Shown here one piece after another: positions 13,001 to 22,001 of a DNA stretch of 64,000 nucleotides. The notes beneath the pieces are model-generated. The model was given only the letters and a program-made list of their open reading frames with translations. It had not been told where the DNA came from and searched no databases. The DNA is from Strix aluco (taxonomy: Eukaryota > Chordata > Aves > Strigiformes > Strigidae): NCBI RefSeq assembly GCF_031877795.1, contig NC_133948.1, positions 11,702,948 through 11,766,947 of the forward strand, written 5' to 3'. The translations under genes and the position numbers were made by a program. The first letter of the stretch is position 1. Every line of letters starts with the position of its first letter.

Positions 13001-15152
13001 AGTGAGCTAATTGTCAGTATTCACAGAAGCTCTACTTTATGAAAGATCCTTCAAACTGGAACACAGAAACATCTATCATTAAAACATACAGCTATTTATT
13101 TTAACTGAATAGTGATGATTTCTAACACAGTTTAGCTTTCTTGCCTTGCTTCAGGAATTAAATCAGTACCAGTAACAGTTCTAGGAGACAGATGATCTGG
13201 AAAAAAACCAACAAACTTAAAGATTATTACTAGGGCATAAAACAGTTTATTTGCATTTTTCAATGCTATATATTCACCAGAAATTTGCTCCAATTTTAAG
13301 GAAACATTTAAGAGAACTTCTCAGCACGTATACTTCTAAAAGACTAAAGCTAGATTCTTATGTGTTTCAAGCAACTTAGAACTGCTGGTTTTTTATATCC
13401 CTCCAAAGCCTTTATTAACTGCTAATTTGGAACCCCAACAGAGAATACAGCAAGGCTAGATTTGCTCTATTCCTTACAGCTGCTCTAGAATTTGCACTTG
13501 CACGTGCAAAATTCAACACCAATTTTAAAGAGTCAATCTTTTCAACTAAGAGTTTAGTTCAAAGTTGCTAAACAACTATTTGTTGCTAAACAATGTCTCT
13601 ATTTTTTCAACGCTATTTGTGCCAGCAGAAAAAAGATCTTTGATACTTATGGGAAGAAAAGGCACTTCATTAATTTACTGTCAAACAGGTCAGAAAACTG
13701 CCATGTGCGCAGACTTAGCTGCCTTGAAATATACTGGCGTGAGAAAGATGAGGAATGAGGGAGGCAAAGCCTATGAAGGAAGCAAGCTATAAGGAGCTGA
13801 AAATACTTTCGTCACTGCATACTTGGTTTACTACAAACTTACCCGACTGTTCCAGTGCTCTGCTGACAAGCAGTCCTGACCTGTGCATGGAAGTGCTCTT
13901 TGAACTGCAGACAGGCCTCGGGTGTGTACCACTGAAAATAGGAGAGAACAGCTACTGAGATAACCTGTGTGATGTCTGTTTTATGAGAAGTCAAATCAGC
14001 AAGGAAAAAATAGATAAGATTGATTCAATGAGTTTGTCAAGCACCTTGGCATAAGAAAGGGATAGCTTGGGTTAGAAGGCAGTAAAATTTCCCCACAGTT
14101 ATGCTTGTAAAAACTCCTTTGGAAAGAGCCATCACTTGACAACCTTTCCGAGTGTCAGCATCCGAGCACTAGCTAAACTTCCAGTCAAATACATTTGCTC
14201 ATCATTCTGTATAATTGCAAGTACCTTAAAATATCCCAGTAATCTAAAACACACAAGACAAACACAGATGGGAGCATACCACCAGCAAGTCATTATTACT
14301 ATGAAGTCTTTTAGATCACTTACATGTGTGAAGCACTGTTTTGATAACTAGTTTTTAATCAGGCATTGGTTAAAAATGAGGAAAATGTATTTTACCTTAT
14401 TTTTGCTTAAAATAACTGTGGTAGTTTTCATGAAATTAAAAGCAAAATATGGGGCTAAAATCAAACATGGAAAAAAATGCTAATTCCCTTAAAAGGATCT
14501 TTTGAACAACTGAAAAAACATAATGGTAATTCCTTGTCCTTCCCTGTCCTTAACTCTTCTATTATACTTGAAGTACAAAACTCTTTGGGGACATCAATGA
14601 TCTTTTCTGTCTGTGTTTCTACAGTGCCTACTACATTTGATCTACTGCATGACTAAGGTTCCTATACAAACAGAAAAATAAAATTGCCTCAAATTCTCCA
14701 ACCAAACCTCTATATAGATCTAATTAGTCTTTTTGCATATTTAATATCAGCTATGGTTCTTATTTCCCCTCGGTGTAAGATTTCTTTAAGCCTGTAATTA
14801 TTAACATTTGGCTGAAATAACAAGATAAATACTATAAAATAACACTTTGTGGCAAGAGTCACTTTCTGTAAAGGTTAAAAGAAGAAATGAGGATTATTAT
14901 TAAAGATATCGGCATTGAATGGGAACATGAGGTCACATTCATCTGCAAAAGAAATCCTTACACAATTTGTAATTTTAGCAGAAGACAACTGTATAGTAAA
15001 ATAAAATACTATTAGCACCAGGGAAAGATAGCTCAATGTAGCAGGTGCTACGCCCTGTGACCAGAGGAATAAAGAATGCTTACCTTGGGAAACTGCGAGA
15101 TTATTCTGTCCCTACTCACTGGGGGAACCAAATGCATTAGGTTGGACTTCAT
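4021..15152 (-). CDS. RAB36: RAB36, Ras-related small GTPase (complete, 10 coding exons)
   Basis: Rab-family GTPase, closest to RAB36 and its paralogue RAB34, which act at Golgi, late endosome/lysosome and ciliary membranes. Exons (minus strand): 15152-15084, 13931-13843, 11286-11221, 10510-10409, 8888-8824, 8232-8181, 6769-6688, 5072-4982, 4431-4312, 4085-4021. They total 801 nt (266 residues plus stop), every junction is GT-AG and the frame is kept throughout. Landmarks: PPVSRDR at 10-16, WYTPEACL at 24-31, P-loop GDLYVGKT at 63-70, switch I Thr88, WDTAGQE at 110-116 with catalytic Gln115, TKKD at 170-173 in place of NKxD, SAK at 202-204, and C-terminal Cys265-Cys266 for geranylgeranylation. 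The start is chosen because an in-frame TGA lies 9 nt upstream and the protein aligns with the shorter RAB36/RAB34 N-terminus. Introns of about 0.5-2.3 kb hold no other gene I can see. Identity rests on remembered family sequence. Confidence 0.96.
4312..4431 (-). CDS. RAB36: RAB36 coding exon 9
   Basis: Residues 206-245 plus one base, with ENVKEFFSRVAALAFEQS then the start of the hypervariable tail (IKELEKTAGRMAQ). Acceptor tttcctag, donor ATCA|gtaagt; ends in phase 1. Confidence 0.94.
4982..5072 (-). CDS. RAB36: RAB36 coding exon 8
   Basis: Residues 176-206, with EMQAEYWSVSAKTG near the end. The SAK motif at 202-204 contacts the guanine base. Acceptor ttacgcag, donor ACAG|gtaagt; ends in phase 1. 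Confidence 0.95.
6688..6769 (-). CDS. RAB36: RAB36 coding exon 7 (guanine-specificity motif)
   Basis: Residues 148-175, with QWLEDALRENEPDSSF then IFLVGTKKDLV. TKKD takes the place of the usual NKxD guanine-recognition motif, a trait of the RAB34/RAB36 branch. Acceptor tatttcag, donor GTG|gtaagt; ends in phase 0. Confidence 0.95.
7344..7356. repeat. (AT)n microsatellite
   Basis: Short uninterrupted AT dinucleotide run in a RAB36 intron. Confidence 0.85.
8181..8232 (-). CDS. RAB36: RAB36 coding exon 6
   Basis: Residues 131-148, VIITVFDLADIQTLDHTK, the hydrophobic strand after switch II plus the following helix. Acceptor tttttgcag, donor ACTAA|gtaagt; ends in phase 2. Confidence 0.95.
8824..8888 (-). 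CDS. RAB36: RAB36 coding exon 5 (switch II)
   Basis: Residues 109-131 with WDTAGQEKFKCIASAYYRGA. This is the DxxG motif and switch II, with Gln115 positioned for GTP hydrolysis. Acceptor gcacag, donor GAGG|gtgaga; ends in phase 1. Confidence 0.96.
9101..9115. repeat. Poly-T run
   Basis: Fifteen consecutive T in the RAB36 intron between coding exons 4 and 5. Confidence 0.9.
10409..10510 (-). CDS. RAB36: RAB36 coding exon 4 (switch I)
   Basis: Residues 75-109, including FCKDNFDRDYKATIGVDFE. Thr88 in ATIGVDF is the switch I Mg2+/gamma-phosphate contact. Acceptor ttattgcag, donor GAT|gtaagt; ends in phase 2. Confidence 0.96.
11221..11286 (-). CDS. RAB36: RAB36 coding exon 3 (P-loop)
   Basis: Residues 53-75, LKISKVVVVGDLYVGKTSLIN. 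It holds the first beta strand and the nucleotide-phosphate-binding P-loop with Lys69 and Thr70. Acceptor ataacag, donor CAG|gtacag; ends in phase 2. Confidence 0.96.
13843..13931 (-). CDS. RAB36: RAB36 coding exon 2
   Basis: Residues 24-53, beginning WYTPEACLQFKEHFH and ending STGTVG, typical of the RAB34/RAB36 N-terminal extension before the G domain. Acceptor ttttcag, donor GG|gtaagt; ends in phase 2. Confidence 0.95.
15084..15152 (-). CDS. RAB36: RAB36 coding exon 1
   Basis: Encodes residues 1-23, MKSNLMHL followed by the family segment PPVSRDRIISQFPK. The donor is AAG|gtaagc. The ATG has A at -3 and follows an in-frame TGA by 9 nt. The exon probably extends upstream to an acceptor (ggtag|AATTT) at 15172 with a pyrimidine-rich tract before it. 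Confidence 0.93.
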
Positions 15153-15891
15153 CCTCCAAATTCAATTAAATTCTACCAGACGGGAAATACGTAAAGAGAA
15201 ACACAGTATTCAGGAATTGCTTCAATACAGGGAAAATACAATTTTTAAAAATTAAAAGTTCTTATAGACTAATAATCTTTTTTTCCTTTCAGTACAACTT
15301 GCAGTTCTTTGACTTTGTGTTAAAGAAAACATGTTTCTTCTGTAACAGAGACCAATCCAGTGTGCATAGCTGTAGCAGCAAACAGTGGCTTTCGGAAACT
15401 ACAAGGCACCAACTCTAATTCCATGGAAGGGCAGAGAATTGTTCACTTAACTCAACATAAGTGCTTGCAGTTTAGCCCTCAAAGGATTTTGCACTGTTTA
15501 ACTTAAAAACCTTGCTCATCATTATTTGAAATGCCTCTGCACTAAGCACATTAATAGCTGTTAGGGGATACCAGATTTTGTTCGGTCAGGAGAAAGGAGG
15601 AAAGATGAAGCCGCCACATTTCTTGGCATAACATCAAACTTTCATCCAAGATCAGCTCAGAAAGAATGAAATCAGTAGATAGTCTGACTTGGAAAAAGAA
15701 TAATGTTCACATGAGAATCACAAATGCATTTAGATCTCCCACTTGAGACATACCAATTTGGTTATGCAATGAAACCTCGTGGGTTGTTGGGGGAGGGGAC
15801 CCTTAATAGGGTACCAATTTCTTACTGGCATTCAAAAGAATGTTTCTAATAAGAACATTCATCATGTAGCAAAGTGTAAGGAAGGACTCAC

Positions 15892-15963
15892 CGTGCAGCA
15901 GCTGATGCAGCAGGATTCCAGCCACACAAACAGCTCAGCCTGCTGCTGCGTGGCCATAGCAAC
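15892..15963 (-). other. RAB36: Probable RAB36 noncoding first exon
   Basis: On the minus strand this GC-richer stretch ends in a strong donor, GCACG|gtgagtcc, with GT at 15890-15891. It lies 720 nt upstream of a plausible acceptor at 15173-15174, which opens the exon carrying the RAB36 start codon. The transcription start is not resolved; the left coordinate is the donor and the right one is the end of the X-box. An ATG inside the X-box would open a short upstream ORF (see findings). A transcript would be needed to confirm the exon. Confidence 0.5.
15950..15963. promoter_or_regulatory. RFX X-box at the RAB36 5' end
   Basis: GTGGCCATAGCAAC fits the RFX consensus GTNRCC-(0-3 nt)-RGYAAC at every specified position, with a 2-nt spacer. 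It sits within or just upstream of the probable first exon of RAB36. RFX2 and RFX3 act through such sites at cilium genes. Binding is inferred, not shown. Confidence 0.6.
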
Positions 15964-18560
15964 AGGCTTGCAACAGTTCCCTTCCTCCCCTTCTCTTCCA
16001 GGTTGGGAAGGCGGAGTTGGAGTAATTTAACTATACATAGGGCCCTAGTTTTAAAAAAACAAACTGGTTTTAGTGGTCAGATTCCTTTGGTCATAATAAA
16101 CCTTAGGGTCCCCTAATCCTGTGTAAGAAAATAGTTCCATTTTCTTCAAAGATAGTTATATATATGGATACAAAGAGCAGGATTAACCCAGCAGACAAGG
16201 AACTAACGGAGTGGGGAACTGTTACAGTGCTAGCATTAAGCATTGTAGCAATTATAAAGAAACACCTGAGGGATTTTTTCAGAATTTCAACTTGATTTCA
16301 TCTCAGCTTTAGAGTCAGGATGTGCATGCCACTAATGAGACATTCTGAATTCTATAAATCTCTTTCTAGTCATTAGTAATCTTGCTTTCTAAGGTACCAA
16401 ACACTAAAGAAAAGGAGTAAGCAATCACACAGCTCTTTTGTATTGCCTAAGTATTGTTAATCACCTCATTAGTTTAGACAGCATTTAGAATGCTAGACTG
16501 TAATTTAGGATGCTAAAAGATTTTACATTAGGATTTAAATTTCCAAATTTCAGGACAAAAGAAAGCTGTCACATTCTAATAGTCATATTTTGATAATGCT
16601 TAAACAGGCTTGGACCTCTTAACATCCAGGAGACAAGCCTCTCCCATTCCTGCAGCAGACTAAAAATGTTAAAGGGCAAATCAATGTGGACATGTAATTT
16701 TAAACAAGTAAGTATGTAACGAAAAAACTACAGTTTTTACAACCCCACACTAAGAATAATGCTCAAAAAAATTGCTAGTCCACTACTTAGAATTAATGTT
16801 TTATTCTCATTTGTGAGGAATTGCTTTTAAATCACTTCAGGCACTGATGTGATCTCAACCATACTCAAACACCCATTTCCCCCTAAAGAATCCAGATTTG
16901 CAGCTGATGGATTATTCACCAAAGAAGGTGACATTAGTATTTGTTTATTACCATATGCATAGTTCTATTTATCATGCACTTGTGACTGTATAAAACTACA
17001 GAGATCTAGACCCTTTTATAGTGTGCTCCTGTCCTTTTGTCAAGTTTGAATGATTTTTACAGCTATGTTAATGTCTTAAAATAATAATTCTGAACACAAA
17101 AAGAAAAACCCTGCCAGTTGGTAAGTTTCAAACACTAACTTGCTTTCTCCATGTTCTCCTAGTTCTAGTTCAACACATACTAAGCATGTAAATATGTCAT
17201 GTGTATATAGGCTGACTCACTGCTCATCTCCTAGAGCTCTTTCACAAACTAAAAAATCAATTCAACAATCTCAGTGAATCCAAAGTACAGGAGGGACCAA
17301 GGCAACCAGACAGAAACATTCTAAAATTGAGAGGCCATCTTTACTTCTGTTTAGTGTATTTAATCTAAATCTCTCACACACATGAACATATCCCAATTTA
17401 CCAAATCAACGAATTAGCCACACCATTAGAGGAAAAAAGATCAATGATTTAAGAAATACAAAGCTGCTAAAAATACTGAGAATGATCAGTACTGAGATCC
17501 AGATTTTCTCTTCTTACAGACCTGAAGGGGATTTGGTCACCAGGGAGGACTGGAAATGCAGTGTCTCCATGGCATCACAACCCTCCTTACATCAATGTTG
17601 CAGGAAGAGTATCACCAGCAGATTCTGTGGATAGACAAAGGAACTGAGGAAGGTATTCAGAAGCTGTACATAAGTTAATGTCATGACCATTAACCAAAAT
17701 CAGTATTCCAAGCTATGGTGAAGGACAAGACAGAACAACTCACACCAAAAGGATGAGAGCTGAGTTAACACTGAAGGATAAGAGAAGTCTCTGGTCTTCT
17801 CCTGCCCCTTCTACACTGAGAGTTCACATTCTTCCTATTGAAATAGGGTGAAACTTTACAAATATATAGTTAGCGGAAGTCTAATCTAATCCAGGAAAAT
17901 AACCTCTACTTTAAATAATCTGCTCTAAAATGTTGCAGAAAAATGAATCCTTTCTGGAAAATACTTTTTAAAGTAGTAATTTTTCTTTTATGGATTTTGA
18001 AGATCAACAAACCAGAATTTATTCCTGTGTTGTATTTTAATCCGACTGATCTGAATGACTTTGGCTTTGTAAAATCCAGTTTAAGAATTTTGATTATTAC
18101 AATTGTTACTCAAACATAATGAAAAACATCTCAATGGCTCCTCTATTTGCACTGAGAACTACCCCTTTATAGCACAAGCTGTTCAGAGTTTTTTTCCTGA
18201 TGCCAGACCACATCTGACAATCCAGAGCACCCTTAAGTTGTGCTAGCGACATTGCAATGATACATTCTCCCTGTATAGTATCCTCTGAACAATACTATAC
18301 TTTTTAGCAGAATCATACTGAAAAAGGTGGTCAAGTTTTGAATACAGTTACATGAAACTATGTAATGGAAGCCCCGGCTACACATTCTAGCCGTTTATAG
18401 TGACATTCTGGAGAAGACTAGGAAAGAAAACCTACTCCAAAGCTACTGAGCTCCCTTCAACCCTTGTACCTCAAGATCCTCGCCTGCTGTATCTCTGCCA
18501 TTAACTCGACCAACATTTTATTCAATCTGAATTTTTTTCAATTTTGTTCAACTGAAATTA
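15964..18560. other. Spacer between RAB36 and RSPH14 start regions
   Basis: AT-rich DNA separating the divergent 5' ends. No gene is recognised. One short exon-like block at about 17.52-17.62 kb has splice-like edges on both strands (see findings). The rest is unremarkable. Confidence 0.5.
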
Positions 18561-18589
18561 CTTTAAAAACAGGGGGTGAGAACAGAGCC

Positions 18590-19010
18590 TCCCTCCATGC
18601 TTCAGCGGAGAAACGACATAAAAAGGCCTCCACGCCGCAACCCCACGGCGGCGTTTTCCCTATTTCCTCACACGCTTCCCGCCCTGAGGGGCCGCGCCTC
18701 AGCTCAACCGCCCGCAGCCCCGCTCCGAGACCCGCGCTAGTAGCGGCCCCGGATTCCAATTCTCCAACTACGCCGCTGACGCTACCCGCTCACAGCAACG
18801 ACCGTCAAACGCGATGCTTACGCTGTTGACGCAGGACTGGAACCAGTATGCTTGGCTGCGTAGTTTTTATTCACGGAGCGGTGCGTACGCAAAGAGCTGG
18901 TTGCTGTGGCAACTAGAGCACGCGGGCGCGGGAAGCGGTGGCGTAGCTGGCAGGAGCGGTGGAGCGGGAACCGGGGACGGGGCTGAGGCAGCGACATATT
19001 GGTGGGACAG
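18590..19010. promoter_or_regulatory. CpG-rich promoter of RSPH14
   Basis: The only CpG-dense, GC-rich block in the window apart from the CR1 element. It contains many CG dinucleotides (for example CCACGCCGC, CGGCGGCG, GCCGCGCC) and G-rich boxes such as GGGGACGGGG. It lies 0.6-1.0 kb upstream of the RSPH14 start codon and includes an X-box. The two overlapping reading frames here (18464-18829 plus, 18538-18759 minus) are best explained by GC content. It could also serve a distant alternative RAB36 start on the other strand. Confidence 0.75.
18900..18913. promoter_or_regulatory. X-box-like palindrome in the RSPH14 promoter
   Basis: GTTGCTGTGGCAAC consists of two RFX half-sites (RGYAAC on each strand: GGCAAC and AGCAAC) separated by 2 nt. 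It falls inside the CpG-rich block about 730 nt upstream of the RSPH14 ATG. RSPH14 is a motile-cilium gene, so an RFX/FOXJ1-type promoter is expected. The assignment rests on motif and context only. Confidence 0.6.
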
Positions 19011-19403
19011 GGCGCCTTTGAATATTTAGTCTGTTTCTTTTGTTTTGAAGAGACAGGTGCAGTTGTTTAGCAGTTGTTTTAACTTTGCAGCTGTTTTTTA
19101 TGTTGAGCAGTTTTCAGTATTGGAGTTCGTATGCTTCTGTCCGCTGAGCCGTTTTCCTTGCTGAGGGAAGGGGGAGGTCAGCCATCACCGATTCTTTAAA
19201 ACGTTAATGAATTCTGAGGGCGGGTTTAAACTAGACCCCTTTTAAAATAATGCTTTTTTCAAAAAATGGGGTTTGTTTGCTTTTGCTTTAATATTTTGAG
19301 CCCCTTCCCTGGTTCGAGACATTGGACTATTTCACTTTAACCTTTTGAAAACATTCCCTCCCTCACCTTGCAATTTTAAGCTTTCTCTGTTTTTGTTTTA
19401 CAG

Positions 19404-19639
19404 TGCTCAGCAGAGAATTAAACCAGATAAGACAATTCAGCTGATGATCATGAACTATTCCAGCCTCTTCTTTCATAGCTTCCTAACAATGAATGTGTGC
19501 TAAAATAGCTGTTCGGGGACACAGAGCACTGTTTAAAGTCAGTAGTTGTCGTCTTGGTACATTATCCAATCACCAGGTTCAGACAGTCGTTCTGTAGTAT
19601 ATTTAGGGATAGGGAGAATTCTTCCTAGGAAAATTTAGG
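19404..19639 (+). other. RSPH14: Probable RSPH14 5' UTR segment
   Basis: A good acceptor (tttttgttttacag) ends at 19403 and the sequence runs on to the RSPH14 start codon. A possible donor, GACAG|gtgcag, lies at 19056-19057. The segment includes a 19-codon upstream ORF (19444-19503, stop TAA) and an in-frame TAG at 19610-19612, which supports the start at 19640. Exon boundaries are inferred. Confidence 0.4.
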
Positions 19640-19838
19640 ATGGCACATGCTCGTATCTCAGCCAACCTCCCCCCTGATATAGATCCCACAAAAGCTCCTA
19701 TTGCATTTGGAAGGAGGGCCCTTCCTAAACTGCAGGAGGAGTTACATTCTCCTGAGCTGCTGACTCAGCAGCGGGCATTGATGGCGCTCTGTGATCTGGT
19801 CCATGACCCAGAAAATGTCTACCAGGCAATAGAAATAG
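19640..19838 (+). CDS. RSPH14: RSPH14 coding exon 1
   Basis: Residues 1-66 plus one base. Donor ATAG|gtaagt. It carries the N-terminal motif IAFGRRALPKLQEEL and the first ARM-type helices. Confidence 0.94.
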
Positions 19839-22001
19839 GTAAGTGATCTGTTCTCACAAGCTTTGACACAGTGGGGGAAAAAAAAAACACCGCTTCACTT
19901 TTGTGCGCTACTTTTTTCCTTGCAATATCTTTGATGACACGAAATGCCCATGAAATTTTTTTTATTTTAATCTCTACTTGTTTTAGCTTAAAAAGGTAAA
20001 GGATATTGTAATGCCGTATACTTGTCAGAGTATCCTTGCTTTAGGATTTATCAATGTCTCATTATAGTTTTTATTAATACCTAAATACAAAAGTAGTGCA
20101 GAATCTTTTAGTTCTTTTGTTTATTCTGAATTTTAGCTAATTCCTAACATAGGCTGATTTAAAAAAACCCCAAATAGTTTAATTAGTCCAAAGTTAGAAA
20201 CACACCCCCCACCACTCCCTTGCCACTTAGTTAAATTTCATTTGCCTGGAATCTCTTCTAATCCTGTTATCCATGAACCTTTCAGAAGAAAACAAAGCAG
20301 TGAATTTATGAATTTCTAATATCATAAAGCCACTAAATACATCTTATTTAGCAAGGGGGAAAGAAAAAGCTTTTAGTTATCCTAGAGCAGGAAAAAAAGG
20401 CAAAATCCACTTTTTTTTTTTTTTCCTTCATTAGACATTTTCTGCCACATATGGCATAGGACAGTGGGGTTTTCATGCGTGAGGTGCTCAAAATACTCAT
20501 ATCTCAGAACCTGTAATAATAACAGGCAAAATATCTGATGAACCTTTTAATATTTAAATAAGGTTTACAAGATCATTTGCAAAATTCTTGAAGTATCTTT
20601 TGCCATTCATTCCTTCAGCAGTGGATAGCATGGCACATCCAGATACAACTTTACCGGAGAGACAAAACGTCAGAGCTTTTTATGCAGAACTCCTCCTCAG
20701 AAGTATCTTAGTAATTGTAGAATTAGTCTATAACAAAAAAACCCTGGAACTTCATGAGAAATTAAGATACAAGACAATATAACCAAATTTATCATATTCA
20801 TCAGGATTATATCTCTCCACCACTATTTTCAAGAGCTTTTATCCCAGCACTTGGAAGAATCCTAAGTTTGCATTTTGGAAAAAAAACCCCATGGAAGCTT
20901 ATCTTCACAATTTTTAGCAGTCTGTTGTGTATCTACATAGCTGATTATGTAGCACTGAAGAAGTCCTCCTGTTTGCCACTGCTTTTTCTCCATTTACTTC
21001 CTTCATACTTTTTTCTCATAAAAGATACCAATAATCATGTTCAAAATGTATTAAGTTACTGTTTGATTAACAGTAACTGATGAAGCAATGTGAGATTGTT
21101 GTTTGGGGTTTTTTTGGGGTCAGTGTTATGTGTGTATACACATAATCATTAATGGGTCACCAAATTTGTTTCTGCATGTGAAAAGCAATGCTGTATGTTT
21201 TTACGTAGCCCATGTTACACCTAAAGAAAGTTTAAAAAAATATAGGCATCAATCCTGCAAACACGTGCTTTTCTAAAAACATCAGTAGCTCCGCTGACTT
21301 GAGTTACTTTTAAAGTTATGTCACTTCATAAAAATTTGCAAGATTAGGATTTAACTTGATACAGAAGTCAGCAGCTTGCTTGTAGCATGGCATTTTTGGC
21401 AGTAGGCCTTGAAACTTGGAACTTTCTTCCCTACTTGAGATACGACAATGAGAGTTTCATGGTCAGGACAAGATGAAAGTTCTGATTGTTTGCACTTCAA
21501 ATTATGAGATAAAAATTAGTATTGCTATTTCAAATTAATGCTGAAGGTGAGAAATGTTAAAATGTAGTACTGTGTCTTGTAGGATTCTTGGATAACCTGA
21601 AGACTTTGCTGCTACATCACAACAGTACTGTCCGACAAAAAACAACAGAAATCCTCTGTATAATGGCTATGCATAATGTTGGCAGGTAGGTGTAATTCTA
21701 GAGTTTACCAAATTGAATGGGAAGTGATAAAAATGTTTTGGTGAGAAATAAGAACAGAATTTCTAAGTTTTGGCAAGACAGGTGCAATGTAAATAAGAGA
21801 ATTTAGTTAAGATTAAGCATCGTACAAGTATATATGAATTTTATTATGCTTAGTTAAATCTGTCGTCCAATGTTGTTTGTAGGCAAGGGTTGATACAAAA
21901 TGGAGTGATTTCTGCCCTCACTGAGCTCTTGGATGATCCAGTAGATATCTGTCGGAAGAACGCACATCGGATTTTCGAAATGATGGCAAAATTACATGAA
22001 G
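19640..22001 (+). CDS. RSPH14: RSPH14 (RTDR1), radial spoke head 14 homologue, N-terminal part (3 exons)
   Basis: Armadillo-repeat protein of the radial spoke/axoneme in motile cilia and sperm flagella. Exons: 19640-19838, 21583-21685, 21883-22001 (421 nt, 140 codons plus one base, phase 1 at the end). All junctions are GT-AG and in frame. Residues 1-66 start MAHARISANLPPDIDPTKAP and contain AFGRRALPKLQEEL and LTQQRALMALCDLVHDPE, close to human RSPH14 as I remember it. The next exons read DNLKTLLLHHNSTVRQKTTE and GVISALTELLDDPVDICRKN, both helical ARM-type repeats. The ATG has A at -3 and G at +4, with an in-frame TAG 30 nt upstream. The human protein is about 348 residues, so roughly 60% is missing. 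I did not find the later exons between 22 and 64 kb, and they probably lie beyond the right edge. Confidence 0.93.
21583..21685 (+). CDS. RSPH14: RSPH14 coding exon 2
   Basis: Residues 67-101, reading GFLDNLKTLLLHHNSTVRQ onward to AMHNVGR. Acceptor tgtcttgtag, donor GGCAG|gtaggt. Phases match the flanking exons. Confidence 0.93.
21883..22001 (+). CDS. RSPH14: RSPH14 coding exon 3
   Basis: Residues 101-140, QGLIQNGVISALTELLDDP onward to FEMMAKLHE. Acceptor tgtttgtag, donor GAAG|gtaggg, phase 1 into the next, unseen exon. Confidence 0.92.

Noticed and set aside
18464-18829. 121-codon plus-strand ORF and a 73-codon minus-strand ORF over the CpG-rich block
   Set aside because: GC-rich promoters give long stop-free runs in several frames. 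I found no match to the longer human RAB36 N-terminus, and the RAB36 ATG at 15152 has an in-frame stop upstream.
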